Source: an uncultured Lachnospiraceae bacterium (lineage in GTDB: Bacteria > Bacillota > Clostridia > Lachnospirales > Lachnospiraceae). Taken from it: a stretch of DNA of 64,000 bases. The notes under the pieces are model-generated. The model did no database searches. It was not told the origin of the DNA and saw nothing but the letters and a program-made list of their open reading frames with translations. Positions 8,713 to 17,657 of this stretch are shown here, one piece after another. The stretch spans positions 1 through 64,000 of the forward strand of contig CANQMR010000006.1 in NCBI GenBank assembly GCA_947625015.1, given 5' to 3'. How positions within the stretch are numbered: the stretch's first letter is position 1; the number at the start of each line of letters is the position of its first letter. Made by a program: the position numbers and the translations under genes.

Positions 8713-11025
8713 TTATTTATCCGACTGCCACCAGGTCTTATCTCCGATTGAGTCATAATACCGCTGATTGGGGATAAGCGTTCCGTCGCGAATTTCAAAC
8801 ACTTCCCAAATGACGCCTTTGCGTACCGGCACATTAAACATTTCTATCAGCCCCTGGCTGCCATAGACGCACACCGTTGCTCCTGAATTACCCATCAGTT
8901 CGCTCTCTTCCTCATTCTCAGAACATTCCGTATAGTCGCAGACATAGAACTTGTAAAGTCCCCGCTGTATATGATTGATCGTCGTCGTCTCCGGCCCGTA
9001 TCCATCTGTATCATCAACATCTAATGATGTATTGCCGTTTGTGTCCGCCATATTGTAATAACAAATATGGTAATCCTCCTCCAATCCACTGGTGGACGGC
9101 GTAAACAGATGAGAATCCAAATCTCCGGGAGAGATATTCCATGTCAGGACAATCCGTATCTCGTCGTCATCGAGCGCAGGCGTTAAAAATATCGCCTGAT
9201 AATAATCTTCCCGCATACTATGGACAAACAGGGAAGTGTAACAATCCAGATATCCCGGTTTTGATGAGTGCACCGTATACATTCCCGGCAGAAGGGATAC
9301 CGTTCCACCAAAACTTTCAATATACGTCTGCAAAACCACATCACCGCTACGGTTGTTCACGCCCCTCCTGATTTCCACATCAATCCCTTTCAAGGGGGCC
9401 ATGCCGTCATCTCCCTTCGATAATGCGTCATAAAAATCTAACCAGAATGGATATTCTGTAGAATCCTCCACAGACAGACGGACAGTCTCCTGCATCAAGT
9501 TAATTTCATCCAGATTTGCGTTGACCTCGCATATATGCTCTTCGATACATCCTGCTTTGTTAAACGTCAGGGAATATTTTAAATCCCTTGTCGGAATCCG
9601 GATTTCATAGTATCCGCTGTCATCCGTCATTGTGGTATACAAATCGCATTGATAGTCCTGTGAAGTTAATTTGACCTCTGTATCTTTCATTCCCTCTCCA
9701 CAGAAATCATATACATATCCGCTTATTGTGCTAAGGCCTTCCTCCCTCGTAATCTTATCCTTTGTCACATACGCCAGATTAAGCATATCCCGCTCTTTTT
9801 CATCATACTTCTGCTGCGTGTCCGCATCGCATTTTGAATACATCTTAATCCCTTTATAACTTTCCTTTAACCGCTTCTTCTCCGCAGAACCGTAACAATA
9901 GTTTGTCATTTCCCCGTTCTCGACAATCCGGTAAGTGGTCAGCGTATCATGACTGAACAAAAACCGCTCTCCATCCCGGTTTGGCGTAGCATAACTTGGC
10001 GTATAGTTTACGTCCTCATAGGAATAGATAAAGTTTACCTGTCCCTCATCCGTAAAATAGAATTCCATAATCGCCAGTTTTTTCTCTAAATATTCGATGC
10101 TCACTATCTTGTTGATGACGTCCGTATCCGGATTTTGATAAATCTCATATTCCATCTTATTTCCCGATACGCTGTTAATAAACTGCTTTTTTTCCAGAAG
10201 ATAGGAATTAATCTTGCCGTCCGCGTCACTGGTCAGATTAATATCTTCCAGTGTATAGAACAGGGTTTTATCCCAGGCATAGTCATCATTCCTTTCCCCC
10301 GGCTCATACTGCTGGACAGACAAGTCGATGTTCTGGGAATCCTCGGTATTATAAGCTATGCGGACAACGCCGTCCTCTACCTCCTCATCTTCCATCTTTG
10401 CGCCGTTGATTGCGTTTACCTGATAGGTGAGGTCTTCCGCCGCCGATCTCGTCTTTAAATGGCACTGGGCTTTCACTGCATCATCTGTTTTGGACACAGC
10501 CGTAAGCGTACACTCAATCCCGTTTTCGTGGACGGATACATGCCCGTCGCTTCCCACATACATTTTATCCGAGTCAGAAGCCCAGTTTACCTCTGTTAAT
10601 TCCATCCCGGAGCACTGTAGATACTGCGTCATATCAATATCTTTGTTCGTATCCACCTCATAAGTATCAGCAGAAAATGATAACTGGCCGGCATTTGCGC
10701 CCTCGTCCGCCGCATCCGCTTTTTCTTTTCCGCTATTCTGATTTTTTCCGTCCCCGCCGGTATATCCACTGGCTAAATAGTATGTCGGCGGATTGCCAAA
10801 TACAAAAATGCAAAGAAACAAAAGACCGATAATCAAAATACTTGATGCGGAAGCAATTCCTACGGTCAATCCGATATTTTCCTGTCTCTTCCCCCTATGG
10901 GCTGAAGAGGAAATTGCCGATCCGTCTAAAACCGCGCCGCACCGCTCGCAATATTTCATTTCATCCGGCATGGTCGTGCCACATTTTCTACATATTTTCA
11001 TACTTTCCCCATTCTCTCCAATCAC
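8713..11025 (-). CDS. zinc-ribbon/TM protein with large ectodomain (carboxypeptidase-regulatory-like repeat and C-terminal DLDSH..GYGPET domain)
   Basis: CRKCGTTMPDEMKYCERCG; TM helix; ISGYVYDFCGEGMKDTEVKLTS..DDSGYYEIRIP (CarboxypepD_reg-like); VLTWNISPGDLDSHLFTP...DVDDTDGYGPETTTI. Confidence 0.75.
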   Translation of the reverse strand: MIGENGESMKICRKCGTTMPDEMKYCERCGAVLDGSAISSSAHRGKRQENIGLTVGIASASSILIIGLLFLCIFVFGNPPTYYLASGYTGGDGKNQNSGKEKADAADEGANAGQLSFSADTYEVDTNKDIDMTQYLQCSGMELTEVNWASDSDKMYVGSDGHVSVHENGIECTLTAVSKTDDAVKAQCHLKTRSAAEDLTYQVNAINGAKMEDEEVEDGVVRIAYNTEDSQNIDLSVQQYEPGERNDDYAWDKTLFYTLEDINLTSDADGKINSYLLEKKQFINSVSGNKMEYEIYQNPDTDVINKIVSIEYLEKKLAIMEFYFTDEGQVNFIYSYEDVNYTPSYATPNRDGERFLFSHDTLTTYRIVENGEMTNYCYGSAEKKRLKESYKGIKMYSKCDADTQQKYDEKERDMLNLAYVTKDKITREEGLSTISGYVYDFCGEGMKDTEVKLTSQDYQCDLYTTMTDDSGYYEIRIPTRDLKYSLTFNKAGCIEEHICEVNANLDEINLMQETVRLSVEDSTEYPFWLDFYDALSKGDDGMAPLKGIDVEIRRGVNNRSGDVVLQTYIESFGGTVSLLPGMYTVHSSKPGYLDCYTSLFVHSMREDYYQAIFLTPALDDDEIRIVLTWNISPGDLDSHLFTPSTSGLEEDYHICYYNMADTNGNTSLDVDDTDGYGPETTTINHIQRGLYKFYVCDYTECSENEEESELMGNSGATVCVYGSQGLIEMFNVPVRKGVIWEVFEIRDGTLIPNQRYYDSIGDKTWWQSDK

Positions 11026-12146
11026 AATAATATAAACTGCTGTTCATCACTGCCGATAGAAATTACCTCTCCCCGGCGGACTAAGTTGTATACTCCCTTT
11101 TGCAATCCTCTTCCCGACTTGAGCCGCACGCCGTTTTTGGAATTGTCATAAATTTCATAACAGCCGTTTTGACTGTTAAACCGAATGGCGCAATGCTGTT
11201 CGCTGACATACGGAGACGCAATTACCAGCATCATCTGTCTGCCGGAGCCAATGGTTATCGGTTTTGCGCCCAGAAGAATGGTCTGTCCGGCATATATTCC
11301 CCTGATTCCCCTAAGGCCGATATTGCCCTGCCGGTTTCCGCCTGCGCTTGCAGCCACATTCATGCTCTTCAAAATCTTCTCATTCCGGCTGTCGATAGCG
11401 CCCCAGAAGAAGAAAATATATAACAACGTCATAACAATTAAAATTATCCATAAACATATCGTTCCAAACCAGTAAGAATCCGTATTAAGCCGGGTTCTGA
11501 CCACTGCATTTAAATTTAACCCGCTGGACGTTCCCGAAAAGGGAACTGCATACATCATAATCTGACGAAAGACGGCCAATCCCAAATTCACCGCCACTAA
11601 AATTGTCAATGCATTTCCCAGCCGTATTTTTGAAAAGAATTGAATAAACGCACAGGTTATTACCCCGATTACCACAAGCATTTCCAATACAAACAATACG
11701 ATCGTAAACGCAAAATAGCTATACATATAATCATAATCCTCATAGAGACAATCCATGCTCTTATTATAAAAGCTGACAAAATGCACGATGTTGCAAATCA
11801 AAAAGAATGTACCCGCGCCGTAAAGCATTGCTATGGGTTTCAGCCGAAATGCGAGAATGACAGCCAGCCCGATTGAAAATACCATCAGCAGAATCCAGGT
11901 AATATTGCCATTTGCCAATATCGAGGCAATCAGGGAAAGCAGCACATCCGCACAGACGATACACCATAAGACAAATTCCATGATTACGCCCGGCGTTTTT
12001 CCATATGCCAGGGCGGAAAATATATTATCCACCGCACCCCTACTCTGATACTGCATCCCGTTTCCCGCCCCCTTTTGGACGGCCCCGCAGTAACTGCACA
12101 CATTACTGCCCTGCGGCAATGGTTTTCCACATTTTGTACAATACAT
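11022..12146 (-). CDS. zinc-ribbon multi-TM protein with C-terminal FHA-like domain
   Basis: CTKCGKPLPQGSNVCSYCG; 4-6 TM helices; ITIGSGRQMMLVIASPYVSEQHCAIRFNSQNGCYEIYDNSKNGVRL. Confidence 0.8.
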   Translation of the reverse strand: MYCTKCGKPLPQGSNVCSYCGAVQKGAGNGMQYQSRGAVDNIFSALAYGKTPGVIMEFVLWCIVCADVLLSLIASILANGNITWILLMVFSIGLAVILAFRLKPIAMLYGAGTFFLICNIVHFVSFYNKSMDCLYEDYDYMYSYFAFTIVLFVLEMLVVIGVITCAFIQFFSKIRLGNALTILVAVNLGLAVFRQIMMYAVPFSGTSSGLNLNAVVRTRLNTDSYWFGTICLWIILIVMTLLYIFFFWGAIDSRNEKILKSMNVAASAGGNRQGNIGLRGIRGIYAGQTILLGAKPITIGSGRQMMLVIASPYVSEQHCAIRFNSQNGCYEIYDNSKNGVRLKSGRGLQKGVYNLVRRGEVISIGSDEQQFILL

Positions 12147-12246
12147 TCTTTTTTCCTCCTTTGGTCAATTATATACAATTATCCATTATCCTTTTTTTAA
12201 ATGTAACGATTAGCAATTATTTGTCACTTTTAACCGACATAAAATA

Positions 12247-13146
12247 TTACATTAATTGAATACTCTCCTGTCCCCCCGCCATATAAAGGATGGTTCCGGG
12301 CGGTATGGACGTGTATTCCGAGGTTGACAGCAGACTTCCGTCAGAAAGCGTGGTCCCGTTCGAGGAATAATCAATGGCCTGATAATATCCCTTTTTGGCG
12401 TCATACCGGATTCCACACTGCTTACGGCTTATTTTCGGATTAAGGAAAACCAGCATACAATATCTTGGATCTCTGCCCAGAATAATTTCCTCTCCGGAAT
12501 GAATCTCTATGGTCTGCCTTGCATATTCCCCCTTGATTCCCATCAGCAGTCCCATCTGGCGGACCTGCATGGACTGTACCGGGGACATGGAGTTGTCATA
12601 CGTTAAGGAAATTTCATCCTCCTCATAAAGCCCGGACTCTTCCTCCTCATTCTGTAAAAAGGCAATACAGAGAATCCCATATATGACGGCGATAAAGGCA
12701 AGAATCAGGACAAAAACCGATGCAACGCCAGTAAAATTTTCTTTCCAGAATAACTTTACCGGCACCCTTATGCGTATGATTAATTCGCAGATTAACGCCG
12801 TCAGGCCGCTGGCTATCAGCAATCCGGAAAAGGTTCTCCTTCTGGCCAGCATAAACGCCAGGGAAACGATAATCAATATAACCGGAAGAAGAATCATCCA
12901 GCCCCACATCCTGAGAACAGGCACAACCTTTCTGTTATCGATCTTCTTTCCCTTCTCCATTTGCATCCGGGATGTATCAATATCCTCCTCGTCGACCGTC
13001 AAGGCCCATTTTGCAAGAGAGATTCTCATCACCGGATTCCCGCTTTTGGTCTGCACCTGTTCATCCGGCAAAAATAAAGTCAACGCCAGTAAAAACAGGA
13101 ATGCAGCGCCAACCCATGTCTGCCAATGAAACCGATATTCTTTCAT
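12247..13146 (-). CDS. membrane protein with C-terminal FHA-like domain
   Basis: TM helices; IILGRDPRYCMLVFLNPKISRKQCGIRYDAKKGYYQAIDYSSNGTTLSDG. Confidence 0.8.
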   Translation of the reverse strand: MKEYRFHWQTWVGAAFLFLLALTLFLPDEQVQTKSGNPVMRISLAKWALTVDEEDIDTSRMQMEKGKKIDNRKVVPVLRMWGWMILLPVILIIVSLAFMLARRRTFSGLLIASGLTALICELIIRIRVPVKLFWKENFTGVASVFVLILAFIAVIYGILCIAFLQNEEEESGLYEEDEISLTYDNSMSPVQSMQVRQMGLLMGIKGEYARQTIEIHSGEEIILGRDPRYCMLVFLNPKISRKQCGIRYDAKKGYYQAIDYSSNGTTLSDGSLLSTSEYTSIPPGTILYMAGGQESIQLM

Positions 13147-13161
13147 TTGTCTTTTCCTCCC

Positions 13162-14514
13162 TTATTGTATCTTTTGCACCAATTCACGAAGCGTAGGAAC
13201 CGCAGATATTCTGTTAGCCGGTTCTAATTCCATGGTCTTTTGTATCAATTCTATCCATTCTACCGGCAATTTCCCAATCAGTCCTTCCGATAAATCCGTA
13301 TCCTCACCATTCAGCCGCCGAAGCACATCCGGCGGTTTGTTTCCGGTCAGCAGATAATACATTGTCGCCCCGAGAGCATAGATATCCGTCCAGGGCCCTT
13401 CTGTACCGGACTTACCCTGTCTGGCAGTCTGATATTGTTCCGGCGCGGCGTAATCAATCTTCAAAAATGCCGCGCTGATTGGCGGCTGCGATTCTATATT
13501 ATATTTAGCTGCGCCCATATCAATCAGATAAATTTCCCGCTGGTCCGTAACCATAATATTTCCCGGACTGACGTCGCTGTGTATAATCTTACGGTCATGC
13601 ATGGCCGTTAAAGCATCCATGACAGGAAAGAGAATATCTGTCGCTTCCATAAGCGAATAAGGCTTATATCCCCTTGTCCGCATTTCCCGTCCGACGCTGA
13701 TTCCCAAAATATATTCCATTACCATATAAGCGGTATCATTTTCTTCAAAAGCGTCATAGATTGTCACTAAATGCGGCGTATGCATAAATTTGGCCGTAAT
13801 CTTTATCTCTTTGAAAAACGACTTCAAACCATAGCGATAGGGCTGAAGCAAATCAGAGGACCTGACCGCCACATAAGTGTCGTCCCGCTCGCTCCACTGG
13901 GCAGGATAATATTCTTTCAGCGCAACTAACCGGTGAAGGGGAATATCCTCGCATAAATAGGTAATGCCGAATCCGCCGATTCCAATACAGTCGATAATCC
14001 TGTATCTTGACGCTAAACAGGTTCCCGGCGGCAAGGCCTGCTTCCTGCCGGTATCTTTTACCGGCTCCGGCAGAGGTTCCTCTTCTATGCGCCCGTCTGC
14101 ATCAATCAGACGTTGAAATTCCTCCGGGCGCATATGCACATTCTGTATGGATAAAACCAACGCCTCTTGCCCGCCAAGTTTTTTTAAGGCCTGAACGACT
14201 ATTTCGCATTGGTTACGCCTTCCCGCCTGTATATTTGCCGCGGCGTCTTTTAACTTTCCCCTGTCGCCGCCTTCAATCAACAAAGCAAAGCATGCCGTTC
14301 CTAACAGATTATCATAAAGCCGCCAGACCGCCATATCCCTATCCGCAGAAACATAAAAAATTCTTCCCACAAGATACCGCCTGTCCAGGACGTCCCCTGT
14401 TTTCCAGCCAAATAACTCATCAGTGTTCTGCCCCGGCCGCCAGCCGCAGTTCGGACACTCTTCATTACCGCTTTCCCACTCTGTAAAACATCCGCGGCAT
14501 ACTTTTTCCTCCAT
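13162..14514 (-). CDS. zinc-ribbon Ser/Thr protein kinase with a preceding degenerate N-lobe-like segment
   Basis: CRGCFTEW...CPNCG; GIGGFGITYLCED..VALKEYYP; HSDVSPGNIMV; LIDMGAAKY; GPWTDIYALGATMYYLLTG. Confidence 0.88.
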   Translation of the reverse strand: MEEKVCRGCFTEWESGNEECPNCGWRPGQNTDELFGWKTGDVLDRRYLVGRIFYVSADRDMAVWRLYDNLLGTACFALLIEGGDRGKLKDAAANIQAGRRNQCEIVVQALKKLGGQEALVLSIQNVHMRPEEFQRLIDADGRIEEEPLPEPVKDTGRKQALPPGTCLASRYRIIDCIGIGGFGITYLCEDIPLHRLVALKEYYPAQWSERDDTYVAVRSSDLLQPYRYGLKSFFKEIKITAKFMHTPHLVTIYDAFEENDTAYMVMEYILGISVGREMRTRGYKPYSLMEATDILFPVMDALTAMHDRKIIHSDVSPGNIMVTDQREIYLIDMGAAKYNIESQPPISAAFLKIDYAAPEQYQTARQGKSGTEGPWTDIYALGATMYYLLTGNKPPDVLRRLNGEDTDLSEGLIGKLPVEWIELIQKTMELEPANRISAVPTLRELVQKIQ

Positions 14515-14531
14515 AGCTCTCTCTCCAACTT

Positions 14532-15581
14532 TTATATGATTTCTCCATACAAATCCTGATACAATTCTGCAACAGTTGAATAACGGTCCTCCACCTTGAG
14601 GGACAAGCCTTTAAGAACAGCTTCGTCCTGCTGCTCCGAAACAGGAACGCCCAAAACCTGAAGCCGCTGCACTGTATCGTTCTCCAGCCTGTCCTGCGCG
14701 CTCGGTAGCCGTATGCCGGTCAGCAGATAATATATGCTGGCGCACATACTGTATACATCGCTCCATGGCCCCTGATTGCCGTCCTGCCTGTACTGCTCTA
14801 ACGGGGCATACCCCTGTTTTAACTGGACAAACGCCTTTTTCTGATTGAGATAATCTCTTGCGGCGCCAAAGTCAATCAGCTTCGCTTTCCCGTCCTTAGT
14901 CAGCATAATATTATCCGGACTGATGTCCCGATGGATAATCTTTTTCTTGTGCACTTCGTTCAGCGCCTTCAACACATCCTTTAACAGCAAAAATACCTCG
15001 TCAGGCATAAGTTTTCCGCCTTTTGTCTTCGCATACTGCTTCATGTTGATTCCGTCAATATATTCCATCACAATATAGGCGGTCCGGTTGCCGTAAAAGA
15101 AATCGCGCACCGAAACGATTCCCGGCAGAAAATAAAACTTGGACAGATTCTCCGCTTCCTTAATATAGGCCTTAAGCCCGCGCATATACGCCTGCTGTTC
15201 CCTGGTCGTATCCACGCTGTACTGTACCTTTCCCTGCGCCGTATACTGGATGGACACAGAGATCTGTTCCGTATATGATTTGGCGTTGGGATTTCTTGTC
15301 GCTAACTGTCTGGGAAAATATTCTTTAATACACACTTTCTTGCTCTGGTAAAAATCCCAACCTACATAAGTAATGCCAAAGCCTCCGATTCCCAACACTC
15401 TCCCAATCAGATATTTTCCATTCACAATCTCATACAATGGAAGACTGTTCTTCGGATGCTGATACTGGCTTACCGTAAATCCGCAATACGGACAGACTGC
15501 CTCCGGGCGTTCTGTCTCCTGCATACATCCCATGCACAGCCTGTTAGGATCGATTAACTTTTTACCCATTGTACTGGTCAC
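14532..15581 (-). CDS. zinc-ribbon Ser/Thr protein kinase
   Basis: CMGCMQE...CPYCG; GIGGFGITYVGWD..VCIKEYFP; HRDISPDNIML; LIDFGAARDY; GPWSDVYSMCASIYYLLTG. Confidence 0.93.
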   Translation of the reverse strand: MTSTMGKKLIDPNRLCMGCMQETERPEAVCPYCGFTVSQYQHPKNSLPLYEIVNGKYLIGRVLGIGGFGITYVGWDFYQSKKVCIKEYFPRQLATRNPNAKSYTEQISVSIQYTAQGKVQYSVDTTREQQAYMRGLKAYIKEAENLSKFYFLPGIVSVRDFFYGNRTAYIVMEYIDGINMKQYAKTKGGKLMPDEVFLLLKDVLKALNEVHKKKIIHRDISPDNIMLTKDGKAKLIDFGAARDYLNQKKAFVQLKQGYAPLEQYRQDGNQGPWSDVYSMCASIYYLLTGIRLPSAQDRLENDTVQRLQVLGVPVSEQQDEAVLKGLSLKVEDRYSTVAELYQDLYGEII

Positions 15582-15658
15582 CTCTTCCGTCGTTCGTCAT
15601 CATCATCTGACCATATAAACTTTCCCGGTATTTGTGGAATTTCAGATTCATCCACCGG

Positions 15659-17644
15659 CTACTCTTCCGGGTCTGCTCCGCCGCCTGAATCCCTGTTATC
15701 AGACTGCACCGCTGCGCTTCCGGTACTAAGCCACAGCGTCAGGATATTATCAACCTGTTCATTAGCCCTGGTTCCCTCTGCGTACCCATAAGATTTTCTC
15801 TCAAGCGTATTGTAGACAGCCCCCGGCAGGATACTCTGGCTCTCAATTTTGCCCTCGTCTATCCCGGTGTCAGAAGATCCATCCTCAAACTTAAGCTGCA
15901 AATATGCAGAAAGTCCGGTCTCCTCTAACAACTTCTGCGCTTTCTTCTTACTCATTCCGGTAAAGTCGGGAACAGCAATCTCATAATCGGAAGCCTTTCC
16001 ACAGGAAATGGCAAACGTCAATTCTTCCGAACTATTGCAGACCGTCCCTGCGCCTAAAGACTGGCTGTAGCACACACCCGCCGGATAATCGTCCGTATAT
16101 TCATAAATCAGATTAACTTTCCCGGTCTTTGGCGCATACTCTCCCTGCGCCCCATCGCCCGACTGAACCATCTCGGCTCCCGGATAGACATTCTCCCATA
16201 TCGGGAAACTATATTTGGCAAAATAACTGCGGATTTCATCTATGCTTTTTCCGCTGAAGTCTTCCAGAGTATACTGATTTTCGCCTCCGCTGATATACAG
16301 GGTTATGGTTATCTCCTGTCCCTCCGGGATTGCCCCGGCTTCCGGCTCCTGACGGATAACCGTACCTTCCGGTTCCGGACTAAATTCATATGTATGGATA
16401 ACGGAATTAACGTCAAATCCTTTACCGGTTAATTCCTGTTCCGCTTCCTCAACTGTCTTTCCCGTCAAATCCGTCAAAATCTCATCAGAACCGGACAGCG
16501 TATCATGCTTTTCCCCTGCTAAGGTACTGCTAATGATGGCCGCTCCGCCAAAAATAACGCCTAATACAACACAGATGGAGGCAAGCACGATTCCGATGCG
16601 CGCCGCTATGGGCATACGGGAAAAACTGCTTTTCTCCTCTACCGGCGGAAGAATCCATTCAGGCTCATAGACCGGGACAAAATTTTTCCCGTCTAACGCT
16701 TCCATAAACTCATCCGCACTTTGCAGCCGGTACCGGGGTTGGAGATTTAGGCAAACCATAATCGCCATCTCCGCCTGCTCCGGCAGTTCCACGCCCATTT
16801 CCGAAGGCGTAATCAGGGTATCCTTATTCATTCGCTCATCTGCGGGAATGGGCTTTTGCCCGGTCAACATCCGGTAAAATAACGCCGCGACTGCATATAA
16901 ATCCGTATAAGGCCCCTGGGGCGCTTCCCGGCTGTACTGCTCAATGGGCGCATAGCCAACCTTTAAGATTACTTCCGATTTCATATTCGCTAAAGCGGTG
17001 GAATGTCTCGCCGCGCCGAAATCAATCAGCTTGATGATACCTTCCCTGGTAACGAAGATATTATCCGGTGCAATATCCCTGTGCAAAACGCCCCGCTTAT
17101 GGATTTCCCTCAACGTGTGAAGCAGGGTAAGAATTACTCTCCGGCACCATTCATAATCCTTCTTATCCCCGGATTTTTTCAAAATGGTCTTTACGTCCAT
17201 ACCCTCAAGATATTCCATAATAATATAACCGGTTCCATTCTCCTCAAAAAAGTTGGATATCTCCACAACTCCCTTGATGTCTTGCAGGGCCGCTACGCTT
17301 CGGGCCTCTTCTAAGAATTGCTGCAATCCCTTCCTGAACCTGGGCTGTAACGTCTCTGTCGCAACAGAGACCGTCACGCTGTCCTTTGCGCGCGTAATAT
17401 ACTGTTCCGGATAGAACTCTTTAATCGCCACCCGGCGGAGCAATAATTTGTTCCAGCCAATGTATGTATTTCCAAAACCGCCGGCGCCAATGGGATAACC
17501 CACAATAAATTTATTCTGTAGTTCCGTTCCCGGCATCAGGTATCTGTCTTCCACCGGCTCAAGCGACAGGGACTTTCCGCAATTAGGACATTTATTCAGT
17601 TTTTCTTCCTTTATCTGCGTCATGCAGTGATAGCATAGTCTCAT
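15659..17644 (-). CDS. zinc-ribbon Ser/Thr protein kinase with TM helix and PASTA-like ectodomain
   Basis: CYHCMTQI..KCPNCG; GAGGFGNTYIGWN..VAIKEFYP; HRDIAPDNIFV; LIDFGAARHS; PASTA-like LTGKTVEEAEQELTGKGFDV...PEAGAIPEGQEITITLYIS. Confidence 0.93.
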   Translation of the reverse strand: MRLCYHCMTQIKEEKLNKCPNCGKSLSLEPVEDRYLMPGTELQNKFIVGYPIGAGGFGNTYIGWNKLLLRRVAIKEFYPEQYITRAKDSVTVSVATETLQPRFRKGLQQFLEEARSVAALQDIKGVVEISNFFEENGTGYIIMEYLEGMDVKTILKKSGDKKDYEWCRRVILTLLHTLREIHKRGVLHRDIAPDNIFVTREGIIKLIDFGAARHSTALANMKSEVILKVGYAPIEQYSREAPQGPYTDLYAVAALFYRMLTGQKPIPADERMNKDTLITPSEMGVELPEQAEMAIMVCLNLQPRYRLQSADEFMEALDGKNFVPVYEPEWILPPVEEKSSFSRMPIAARIGIVLASICVVLGVIFGGAAIISSTLAGEKHDTLSGSDEILTDLTGKTVEEAEQELTGKGFDVNSVIHTYEFSPEPEGTVIRQEPEAGAIPEGQEITITLYISGGENQYTLEDFSGKSIDEIRSYFAKYSFPIWENVYPGAEMVQSGDGAQGEYAPKTGKVNLIYEYTDDYPAGVCYSQSLGAGTVCNSSEELTFAISCGKASDYEIAVPDFTGMSKKKAQKLLEETGLSAYLQLKFEDGSSDTGIDEGKIESQSILPGAVYNTLERKSYGYAEGTRANEQVDNILTLWLSTGSAAVQSDNRDSGGGADPEE

Positions 17645-17657
17645 TGTCGTCTCCTTA

